Notes under the pieces: model-generated
Told to the model about the DNA's origin: nothing
The model's input: the letters and a program-made list of their open reading frames with translations, nothing else
The model's database searches: none
Program-made: the position numbers and the translations under genes
Assembly (NCBI RefSeq): GCF_004362975.1
Contig: NZ_SNXO01000005.1
Location: forward strand, 1 to 64,000
Direction: 5' to 3'
DNA: 64,000 nt
Source: Aminicella lysinilytica
GTDB taxonomy: Bacteria; Bacillota; Clostridia; Peptostreptococcales; Anaerovoracaceae
Shown: positions 18,313 to 25,390 of the stretch, in pieces
How the letters are laid out: the number at the start of each line of letters is the position of its first letter
Numbering within the stretch: the stretch's first letter is position 1

Positions 18313-18861
18313 ATGGCGCAGGTTTTGAAAATGTACACGGACGGCGGCTGCTCGGGAAACCAAAGCAAAGAGAACTTTGGCGGTTGGGGCGCTATTCTTG
18401 AATACGGTGATAGTCGAAGGGAACTTCACGGCAGTAAGGCCAACACTACTAACAATCAGATGGAGCTCACGGCCGTTATAGAGGGTTTCAGGGCGCTCAA
18501 AAGGGAAGGACTCGTGATCAGGGTTTTCTCTGACAGTTCCTATGTGGCCAACTGCTTCCGTGACAAATGGTATGTCAAGTGGGAGAAGAACGGCTGGGTG
18601 AATACGGCTAAGAAGCCTGTGGAAAATAAGGAACTCTGGCAGGAGCTGATCGCTCTGGTCAAAAAACACGACGTTTCCTTCTACCGGGTCAAGGGCCATG
18701 TGAATCTGAACAGTAAAAGTACAGATATGGACGGGCTATATGAGAAATTCTGCAGCTGGAACGGCGCAGAATTCGATTTCGAAAGTTTCAAGTACATAAC
18801 GGATATGAACAACAGGGCCGATGAACTGGCCAATGTAGGTATAAATGAAGCCCGCGGATAA
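18313..18861 (+). CDS. rnhA: Ribonuclease HI
   Basis: RNase HI cuts the RNA strand of RNA-DNA hybrids such as R-loops and primers. The catalytic acidic residues are visible: YTDGGCSGN near the N-terminus, NNQMELTAVIEG, FSDSSYVANCF and NNRADELAN near the C-terminus. The chain (about 182 residues) is longer than E. coli RNase HI (155) because of an insertion near residues 132-160, around FCSWNGAEFDFESFKY. An ATG at 18307 lies almost on the AGGAG box, so the ATG at 18313 with normal spacing is preferred. Confidence 0.94.
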   Translation: MAQVLKMYTDGGCSGNQSKENFGGWGAILEYGDSRRELHGSKANTTNNQMELTAVIEGFRALKREGLVIRVFSDSSYVANCFRDKWYVKWEKNGWVNTAKKPVENKELWQELIALVKKHDVSFYRVKGHVNLNSKSTDMDGLYEKFCSWNGAEFDFESFKYITDMNNRADELANVGINEARG

Positions 18862-18876
18862 TACCGCGAGCTTTTT
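18850..18876 (+). terminator. Rho-independent terminator after rnhA
   Basis: CGCGG and CCGCG form the core stem, followed by TTTTT. The rnhA stop codon lies in the loop region. Confidence 0.7.
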
Positions 18877-18898
18877 CATTACCATTGTTCTATTCTGT

Positions 18899-19765
18899 TT
18901 ATCTGGCAGGCAGTCCATGTATATAGTTTACTGCGAAGTCATAGAATTCATCTTTCATCTCAGTCTTGCCCATCTGATCTTTCCTGGCCAGGTAAAGATT
19001 CCATCGGCAAGCCCCTTCTTCTACTCTTATGAGTTTGACCCTGTCATCATGGAGCTTTCCCCAGGAGTACTCCGGCCAGAATGCCAGTCCTACACCTGCA
19101 CCTACAAGTTTGGCAACCATGTCAGGGCTTTCGCCTTCATATACTATGAGAGGCTCGAATCCCGCTGACAGACAATGACTTGCCATCATCGTGGAAAACT
19201 GCCTGTTTCTTTCCAGGCTTATGAATCCCGCATGTCTTATGTCCTCAAAGGTGATATTCTGCAGATCGCACAGATGCGAATCCACAGGAACTGCTACAAA
19301 TATTTCCTCTGATAATACTGTCTCCTCATGTCCGGAATAATCCTTATCAAAAACAGAGGATATCCTTATATCCCAGTTCTCGTCTTCCTCATTCTGTGAA
19401 ATATGGAAGCTGGCATCCAGATGTTCCCGCTTGAATTCACTGACTATATCAGTCATAAGCTCATGGCTGGCAAGGATATTCACTCTGACAGTCTTATTCT
19501 CCAGGCCGACTTTATCAGCCAGTTTCTGGGGGATATCGTCGAGGGCCTTGACCAGCGGCTCTATTTCTGTATAGAACAGCTTGCCCGTCTCACTCAGCCT
19601 GATATTACGGCCAACCCTATCGAAAAGCTTGACTCCCAGTTCATCGTCTAACTTCTTGATAGCCTGACTGATGGCTGGCTGGGCCACATGGAGCGCTTCT
19701 GCCGCTTTAGTCATATTCTGACATCGGGCCACCACCAGAAAATATCTTAATTTTAATATATCCAT
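18899..19765 (-). CDS. LysR-family transcriptional regulator
   Basis: This 288-residue LysR protein has an N-terminal helix-turn-helix (about 15-40: MTKAAEALHVAQPAISQAIK, then LDDELGVKLFDRVGR) and a C-terminal periplasmic-binding-type effector domain. The ATG at 19765 with AGGGAG upstream is preferred over an in-frame start at 19792. It lies downstream of an NhaC-like antiporter gene on the same strand, with a terminator between them, so control of that gene is possible but not shown. The ligand is unknown. Confidence 0.9.
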   Translation of the reverse strand: MDILKLRYFLVVARCQNMTKAAEALHVAQPAISQAIKKLDDELGVKLFDRVGRNIRLSETGKLFYTEIEPLVKALDDIPQKLADKVGLENKTVRVNILASHELMTDIVSEFKREHLDASFHISQNEEDENWDIRISSVFDKDYSGHEETVLSEEIFVAVPVDSHLCDLQNITFEDIRHAGFISLERNRQFSTMMASHCLSAGFEPLIVYEGESPDMVAKLVGAGVGLAFWPEYSWGKLHDDRVKLIRVEEGACRWNLYLARKDQMGKTEMKDEFYDFAVNYIHGLPAR

Positions 19766-19925
19766 AGAGTAAATCTCCCTTAATGCTACCATCTCGCTCT
19801 AACTTAACTTATATTATATAGCATTTAATTACCTTAAGCACGATAATTTATTAATTATTCAATAACTATTTATTATCATTTGGCCATAATTCATAATTAA
19901 AGCAGGCGGATGTTTTACCCAAGAA

Positions 19926-19947
19926 AGAGAGCACCTACGCGCTCTCT
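19926..19947 (-). terminator. Terminator downstream of the nhaC-like gene
   Basis: AGAGAGC pairs with GCTCTCT, followed by TTTCTT on the minus strand. The rest of the 236-base gap (19766-20001) is AT-rich, and no further signal is recognised. Confidence 0.6.
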
Positions 19948-20001
19948 TCCTCAGATGATTTATTTTATTCTACATTTGTGATCTTAATGATGATCTCAGG
20001 A

Positions 20002-21663
20002 TTAAGCCTCCAGATTCTCTGAAGCTTCTTCCTTTTCTTTAGCTCTTCTTTCCATACAAGCTTCATACTCTTCATCAGTCATCTTGACCATGGAGATTCC
20101 TGTCCATCCATAGAAGCAGGATACGATAGGATTGAACCATGAAAGGATAGCATAAGGTCCATATCCGCCTTTGCCCCAAGCCGGTACGCCGAGGAACTTG
20201 TACATTGTAGCTCCGCAGGTGTTCCATGGGATCAGGTTGGATGTTACTGTTCCTGCATCCTCAAGACATCTTGACAGATTCTTAGGTGCCAGGTGCATAT
20301 CCTCGAATGTCTCTTTGTACATTCTTCCAGGAAGTACGATTGACAGGTACTGGTCTCCGCCGATGATGTTCATGATTATGCAGCTTACCAGTGTTACTGT
20401 TACCAGTCCGCCAACGCCCTTAGCGAATACGAGCAGTGACTTGGCAATGGATCCCAGCATTCCGGATGCATCCATTACTCCGCCGAAGCACATAGCGCAG
20501 AGGATCAGGTTGATGGTCCATAACATGGAACTCATTCCGCCCTTTTCGTTGATCAGTGAGTCGATGTTGTACTCACCCTGTACATTGTTGCCTACGCCCG
20601 TTTGAGCTATAAACTCCTTGAACTGGTCATTGGACAAGCCTAGTATCGTGGTGGAGTCGCCTCCACTTACTGAAGTGATGACATCTGCATATTTGGATTC
20701 TGCTCCGGTCCATGCGTCACTGAATGCAGGTACTGTGTACCCATAATGCAGGATACTTGGCCATTCAGCAAGGCTGATACCGTTGAATACAGAACCTATT
20801 ACCATGCCGGCTACGATGCCGCCCATGATTCCAGGTATAGCAGGTATCTTCAGTGCTACGATTACGATTACCAGTACTGGTGGTAACAGCATCCACAAGT
20901 TCAGATGGAAGTTGATCAGGCAGGCGTTTCTCATCGGCTCTACGATGTCGAGGCTTGCTCCCTTGTCTACTCTCAGACCCAGGATAACGTATACTACCAG
21001 TGCTACCAATAGTGACGGTGTTACTGTCCAGATCATATGTCTGATATGGTCGAACAGTGTGGAACCTGCCATAGCAGGCGCCAGGTTTGTTGTGTCTGAC
21101 AGCGGTGACATCTTATCTCCGAAATAAGCTCCGGTGATGATGGCTCCGGCTGACATTGCAGGACTGATACCAAGACCAGTTCCTACACCTATAAGTGCGA
21201 TTCCTATAGTACCTGCTGTTGTCCAGGATGAACCTGTGGCCAGTGATACTATACAACATAGCAGACAAGTTGCTGCCAGATAAATGCTTGGTTTAAGAAT
21301 TAACAGTCCGTAGTAGATCATGCCAGGAACGACTCCTGCTGCTACCCAGCATCCTATCAGAAGTCCAACTTCTGCCAGGATCAGTATAGCCTGCATTGAT
21401 CTGTTGATTGATGCGAGGATTCCTGCCTCCAGGAATGCCCATTTGTAGCCATTAAGTGATGCTACGATTGTTGCGAATGTTGCCGATACCAGCAGTGCGA
21501 TATGGACCTCTCCATAATCACAGGTGAAGGCATTGACAGTGTCTGTTGGGTTGCCACTGAATACGTTAGCAAGTTTTCCCAACATGCCCAGGCAATACAT
21601 AAGTGCGATCAATGTGAAAAAGAAGCACAAGTACGCTTGCCATAGAGGTATCTTTTTACCCAT
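20002..21663 (-). CDS. NhaC-family Na+/H+ antiporter
   Basis: This 553-residue protein has about 11-13 membrane segments and the NhaC/IT-superfamily pattern, including SLATGSSWTTAGTIGIALIG and GAYFGDKMSPLSDTTNLAP, the most conserved stretch of the family. A second similar region is near VSCIIMNIIGGDQYLSIVLPG. The family exchanges Na+ for H+, or Na+/H+ together with small organic acids. Relatives are often found near amino-acid fermentation genes, and a sodium cycle would fit the possible Na+-type ATPase here. The exact substrate cannot be read from the sequence. Confidence 0.88.
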   Translation of the reverse strand: MGKKIPLWQAYLCFFFTLIALMYCLGMLGKLANVFSGNPTDTVNAFTCDYGEVHIALLVSATFATIVASLNGYKWAFLEAGILASINRSMQAILILAEVGLLIGCWVAAGVVPGMIYYGLLILKPSIYLAATCLLCCIVSLATGSSWTTAGTIGIALIGVGTGLGISPAMSAGAIITGAYFGDKMSPLSDTTNLAPAMAGSTLFDHIRHMIWTVTPSLLVALVVYVILGLRVDKGASLDIVEPMRNACLINFHLNLWMLLPPVLVIVIVALKIPAIPGIMGGIVAGMVIGSVFNGISLAEWPSILHYGYTVPAFSDAWTGAESKYADVITSVSGGDSTTILGLSNDQFKEFIAQTGVGNNVQGEYNIDSLINEKGGMSSMLWTINLILCAMCFGGVMDASGMLGSIAKSLLVFAKGVGGLVTVTLVSCIIMNIIGGDQYLSIVLPGRMYKETFEDMHLAPKNLSRCLEDAGTVTSNLIPWNTCGATMYKFLGVPAWGKGGYGPYAILSWFNPIVSCFYGWTGISMVKMTDEEYEACMERRAKEKEEASENLEA

Positions 21664-21679
21664 AATAAGTCCTCCTTAA

Positions 21680-21719
21680 TAAGATAAGATAAGTAAAGTA
21701 AAGTAAAATAAAATAAAAA
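21680..21719. repeat. Degenerate five-base tandem repeat upstream of the nhaC-like gene
   Basis: About eight units of the form TAAGA, TAAAG and TAAAA follow one another just upstream of the ribosome binding site (GGAGG at 21671-21675) of the antiporter gene. Such a tract in the leader could change length by slippage. The remaining bases to 21901 are AT-rich, and no gene is seen there. Confidence 0.7.
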
Positions 21720-21901
21720 CTATGTAAATTACTACTCTTTAATTATAAGTCCCGCTGAAAGAACGGTCTAATACAAATAAATTATCAGAATACTCAATAC
21801 ATTAGGAAAATCCTATAATATAACTAAAATGGAATATATATTGTCTTATTACTCCCTTTTTGCTTATATTTCTTCTATGTCAAGAATCCTCCCGCATTTT
21901 G

Positions 21902-21930
21902 TTGACTTGAAGCCCCTGCTAAAGTAGAAT
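21902..21930 (+). promoter_or_regulatory. Predicted sigma-A promoter of the phosphate-transport genes
   Basis: TTGACT (21902-21907) and TAGAAT (21925-21930) are 17 bases apart, 31 bases before the start codon of the first gene. Confidence 0.6.
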
Positions 21931-21961
21931 AAATGTAATCGAATAAGGGAGAGTAATAAAT

Positions 21962-22489
21962 ATGAGCGTAAAGAGAGAAACTAAACAGAAACAGATAAAA
22001 ACACTGGAAATACTATTGATACTTACCGGCATAGCTGGAATACTGATTATCGGCGGATATGCTTACCTGAGTTTTCATTCATCCATACTTGCTTCGGCAG
22101 ACGGCACCCACAGAGACAGCATGTACGGCACGACCATAGTATTGTTCGCATCAGTTATAGCCGCAGCGTACTCTTTGATAAACTTCAAGAATCTTTTGCA
22201 GCTTGATAAAGACGGCCTGGCGACCAAATACACCCGCAACGTCCTCATCGCCAAAGCATCAGTCTTCAATACAAGCAGTCAGGGCATAATGGTAGCGAAC
22301 ATATTCACACTGGTGTACTGGCTGATCTACACATCCGTCCTTGACATCAGGTACTATGTCGCAGATGGTAATAAACTTGTAGATCTGACAACTTTCAATT
22401 ATGCATGGGAAGGCGCTATGATTCTGTCTGTAGTACTCAGCATATTCACCGTCAAGGCGGCACACACATTGAGCAAGAAGTGGAAATAG
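21962..22489 (+). CDS. Uncharacterised four-helix membrane protein
   Basis: I do not recognise this family. The 175-residue protein has a charged N-terminus (MSVKRETKQKQIKTLE) and four hydrophobic segments, near residues 17-37, 58-77, 107-127 and 147-165. The last 25 residues end in a basic tail. It is preceded by a promoter and a GGGAGAG ribosome binding site and is followed after 17 bases by a PiT phosphate transporter, so the three genes to 24148 probably form one transcript. A role as an accessory to phosphate uptake is only a guess from position. Confidence 0.7.
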   Translation: MSVKRETKQKQIKTLEILLILTGIAGILIIGGYAYLSFHSSILASADGTHRDSMYGTTIVLFASVIAAAYSLINFKNLLQLDKDGLATKYTRNVLIAKASVFNTSSQGIMVANIFTLVYWLIYTSVLDIRYYVADGNKLVDLTTFNYAWEGAMILSVVLSIFTVKAAHTLSKKWK

Positions 22490-22506
22490 CTCATCGATAT
22501 GATTTT

Positions 22507-23505
22507 ATGATTTATTTGATACTGATAATCGGCTTGATAACAGCCTTCATAAACGGGGCCCACGATGGCGGGACTATAGTGGCCACATCGATCACATCCA
22601 GGCTCATAACGCAGAAGCAGGCGGCTGTGCTTTCCGGTCTGTGTAATTTTGCCGGAGCTGTGCTCCTTGGAACGGCAGTAGCCTATACTGTTGCCTCGGG
22701 TCTGCTGGACACAGACGCCCTCCTGGCTGACAGCAGCGGTCGCGTAGGCCTCTTCGTGCTGGCCGCATTCATGGGCAGTATCATATGGAACGTCTTCACA
22801 TGGGTAGTCAGCCTGCCTTCCAGCGCCTCGCACTCAATGATCGGCGCCATGGTCGGCTGCGGTTTGGCGGGCTACGGCCTGGATTTCATCCACTGGGACA
22901 CGTTCTTCATCAAAATAATCCTGGCCATGCTCATATCGCCTGTCATAGGCTTTGCAGCGGGGTTTTTGTTAATAAAGGCGCAGAACTTTCTGCTCCGCAA
23001 CGCCACCATCGTCTGGAACCGGCGTATACGCGTGCTGGAGATAATCTCCACGGTGCTGGAAGCCTGCTTCCACGGCAGTAACGATGCGCAAAAGGTGATC
23101 GGTCTGACTGCCATTGGCATCGCCGGCTGTGAAGGAACCGACCTGACCATGCCACTTTGGCTGATAGTATCCTGCAGCGCAGCCCTGGCCATAGGTACCA
23201 TGTGCGGCGGCTCCAATATGATCAGGGCTGTCGGAAAAGATATAATCAAAGTCGACTCAGATAAGGCCTTCGCTTCGCAGTTGGCCTCAATACTGGTCAC
23301 AGAATTTTCAAATCTGACAGGACTGCCTATCAGTTCGACGCAGATCATCACAGGCTCGGTCATGGGCGTAGGAACGGAGAACACACCTAAATCGGTCAAC
23401 TGGTCGGTTTCAGGAAAAATCGCCATCTCATGGATCACGACTATACCGGCATCGGCCCTTATGGGTGCTTTGATACTGAAGATACTTACATCAGTCGTAT
23501 TATAA
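22507..23505 (+). CDS. PiT-family inorganic phosphate transporter
   Basis: PiT transporters import phosphate, usually as a metal-phosphate complex, by H+ or Na+ symport. The 332-residue protein shows the duplicated signature of the family: FINGAHDGGTIVAT near the N-terminus and FHGSNDAQKVIGLTAIGIA in the second half. About ten membrane helices are visible. A longer reading frame from 22405 overlaps the previous gene and begins with hydrophilic, non-family sequence, so the ATG at 22507 is preferred. The ribosome binding site is weak, suggesting coupling to the upstream gene. Confidence 0.93.
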   Translation: MIYLILIIGLITAFINGAHDGGTIVATSITSRLITQKQAAVLSGLCNFAGAVLLGTAVAYTVASGLLDTDALLADSSGRVGLFVLAAFMGSIIWNVFTWVVSLPSSASHSMIGAMVGCGLAGYGLDFIHWDTFFIKIILAMLISPVIGFAAGFLLIKAQNFLLRNATIVWNRRIRVLEIISTVLEACFHGSNDAQKVIGLTAIGIAGCEGTDLTMPLWLIVSCSAALAIGTMCGGSNMIRAVGKDIIKVDSDKAFASQLASILVTEFSNLTGLPISSTQIITGSVMGVGTENTPKSVNWSVSGKIAISWITTIPASALMGALILKILTSVVL

Positions 23506-23515
23506 GGGGGAAATT

Positions 23516-24148
23516 ATGGACAAGAAAAAGCAGCGCGGACTGTTCAATAAGAAAAAGCAGCCGGATGTTTATAAACTTCTGGTGAATCAGTGCGAGAAGG
23601 CCTGCACCAGCAGCACTCTCCTGGTCGAATTCATGAATAAACTTGATCCTGAAACTGCTGATAAAATTGAGGAATATGAGAAGACAGCTGATGAGAAGCG
23701 ATCTGAACTGGTCTATTATGTAAAGAATGCCTTTATTACTCCTGTGGACAGGCATTATCTGTTCAAGGTGTCCAGAGTCCTGGATGATCTCAGCGATGAA
23801 ATCAAGGATCTGAAAGACTTCATTCTGTACTTCGACTATCATCCGACTGAGAAGAACATTGAGATGGCCCAGCTGGCCAGCAATGCCATATTTACTCTTA
23901 CGGACGCTATGAAGAAATGGAATGATCCGAACACAGATGATTTCTGGAAGGATCTTAAACAGGCCAAGAAATATCAGGATCGCGTCAAGCGACTCTACTG
24001 GGAAAATATCAAGGAGCTTGAGTCCTTCGAATCAATGACAGGTATCATAACCATGAGGGAGTTCTGCCGGGACCTTAATAACCTGGTCAACAAGGTCGGC
24101 AAGGCAGCAGACCGTATGGGAGATCTGAAGATCAAATCAATAAAATAA
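23516..24148 (+). CDS. DUF47/PhoU-like phosphate transport regulator
   Basis: DUF47 proteins resemble PhoU, are all-helical, and accompany PiT transporters, whose activity they are thought to control. The 210-residue protein begins with a basic stretch and has family features such as EYEKTADEKRSELVY and NAFITPVDRHYLFKVSRVLDDLSDEI, where the acidic and tyrosine-rich helices bind metals in PhoU. It starts ten bases after the PiT gene with an AAGGGGGAAA ribosome binding site, so it is part of the same operon. Confidence 0.92.
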   Translation: MDKKKQRGLFNKKKQPDVYKLLVNQCEKACTSSTLLVEFMNKLDPETADKIEEYEKTADEKRSELVYYVKNAFITPVDRHYLFKVSRVLDDLSDEIKDLKDFILYFDYHPTEKNIEMAQLASNAIFTLTDAMKKWNDPNTDDFWKDLKQAKKYQDRVKRLYWENIKELESFESMTGIITMREFCRDLNNLVNKVGKAADRMGDLKIKSIK

Positions 24149-24156
24149 GGCATACT

Positions 24157-24201
24157 AAAAGAGCTGTTCAAGTATTGGTTTCACTACTTGTGCAGCTCTT
24201 T
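24157..24201. terminator. Bidirectional terminator between the DUF47 and sigma-factor genes
   Basis: AAAGAGCTG and CAGCTCTTT form the base of a long stem, with an inner CAAGTA/TACTTG helix; A-runs and T-runs flank it on both sides. It serves the two convergent genes and overlaps the last codons of the sigma-factor gene. Confidence 0.75.
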
Positions 24202-24918
24202 CTTAAATTCTTCTATTATTTTTCTTTCTGCCCTGGAGATCGTCATCTGTGACACTCCAAGAGTCTTGGCTATCTCTGCCTGAGATCTGTTATAGATGAA
24301 TCTCTCGCGGAATATGTATCTGCTCTGATCGTTCATTTCATCCATGACTTTATTGATTATCTCTGAGGTCTCCACGCGCTCGAATCCCTTTTCATCAAAT
24401 CCCGTGTATCTCTCAAGGAAGGAGCTTTCTCCATCTTCGCCGGCATCCTCGAAGGTCTTATCCAGAGAATAAGTGCCGTAGGCCTGAGAGCCTTCAATGG
24501 CCTCTATTATCTGCTCCTGAGAAAATCCCGTGGCTTCAGATATTTCCTTTACTGTAGGAGCTCTGTGATACTGAAGATAAAGCTCGTCCTTAACCTCCTG
24601 TATCTTAGAAGATATTTCCTTCAAACGCCTTGGAACCTTAAGGCTCCACTGTTTATCTCTGAAATACTTCTTGATTTCACCAAGAATAGTAGGCGTAGCA
24701 AAAGAGCTGAACTCAAATCCCCTGTCAGGGTCGAATCGCTCAACTGCCTGTACCAGTGCCAGTGCACCTACCTGATAAAGGTCATCGTAATCTACGCCCT
24801 TACCCAGGTATTTCCTTATGAGGATGTCCACCATGTAAAGATACTGCTCCACCAGTTCATTTCTTGATTCAATTGTAGGATGTTCCTTGTACTTGATAAA
24901 CTTGTCCAGATCCGTCAT
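24184..24918 (-). CDS. RNA polymerase sigma factor, SigB/SigF type
   Basis: This 244-residue protein is a group 3 sigma factor of the SigB/F/G class. Region 2 is clear (YDDLYQVGALALVQAVERFDP, FSSFATPTILGEIKKYFRD), followed by VPRRLKEISSKIQ in region 3. Region 4 ends with the helix-turn-helix RSQAEIAKTLGVSQMTISR. Its ATG overlaps the anti-sigma gene by four bases, giving the usual anti-sigma/sigma pair. No SpoIIAA/RsbV-type antagonist gene and no sporulation genes are near, so a stress role is as likely as a sporulation one. Confidence 0.9.
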   Translation of the reverse strand: MTDLDKFIKYKEHPTIESRNELVEQYLYMVDILIRKYLGKGVDYDDLYQVGALALVQAVERFDPDRGFEFSSFATPTILGEIKKYFRDKQWSLKVPRRLKEISSKIQEVKDELYLQYHRAPTVKEISEATGFSQEQIIEAIEGSQAYGTYSLDKTFEDAGEDGESSFLERYTGFDEKGFERVETSEIINKVMDEMNDQSRYIFRERFIYNRSQAEIAKTLGVSQMTISRAERKIIEEFKKELHK

Positions 24919-25313
24919 ATGCTCTTCACCATTCTGATAGACTTACGTCCATCATCGCCTCTGCCAAATTCTACATCATTCATAAGCGACTCTATGACAA
25001 AGATCCCCAGATCACCTTCCTTAGGGCAATTCTGGCAAGGTTTGGTCAGTTTCTGCAGAGTATGACTATCGCAATCATCTTTAACGATGATCTCGATGCG
25101 TCCCTGCTCAACATTGCACTCTACCTCGTATTTGTCAGAGAATCCATCGAAACCGTGGCAGGATACGTTCTTGCATGCCTCGCAGACAGCTGTCTTCATG
25201 TCCTCTACGGCTTCCAGATCAAAGCCTGCCGTTGTAGCTATAGAGCTGATGGCAAGTCTGACCATGGTGAGATATTCCGGTTTTCCTGGTATTATAAATT
25301 TTAAATTATCCAT
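24915..25313 (-). CDS. RsbW/SpoIIAB-like anti-sigma factor (GHKL kinase fold)
   Basis: This 132-residue protein has the HATPase fold of RsbW and SpoIIAB, which bind a sigma factor and are released when their antagonist is engaged. The N-box is visible in EDMKTAVCEACKNVSCHG, although RsbW proteins usually have EAxxNAI, so two cysteines are unusual there. The G1 region is GDLGIFVIESLMNDV. The middle of the protein adds CQNCP. The ATG at 25313 with GGGAGAAA upstream is preferred to a start at 25361. It directly precedes the sigma gene that it probably controls. Confidence 0.88.
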   Translation of the reverse strand: MDNLKFIIPGKPEYLTMVRLAISSIATTAGFDLEAVEDMKTAVCEACKNVSCHGFDGFSDKYEVECNVEQGRIEIIVKDDCDSHTLQKLTKPCQNCPKEGDLGIFVIESLMNDVEFGRGDDGRKSIRMVKSI

Positions 25314-25341
25314 TAATTTCTCCCTTTTCAGATAAGAATTA

Positions 25342-25363
25342 CTGTGCGGCTGATGCCGCACAG
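25342..25363 (-). terminator. Strong hairpin between gyrA and the anti-sigma gene
   Basis: CTGTGCGGC-TGAT-GCCGCACAG is a perfect 9-bp stem. The tail on the minus strand is only weakly T-rich, so it may terminate poorly or serve as a processing site. Confidence 0.55.
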
Positions 25364-25390
25364 ATTCTATATACCCAGTTTCACCGAAAA

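Noticed and set aside
22405-22506. N-terminal extension of the PiT gene overlapping the previous gene.
   Set aside because: The added 34 residues are hydrophilic and unlike the family, which begins at the hydrophobic helix after 22507.
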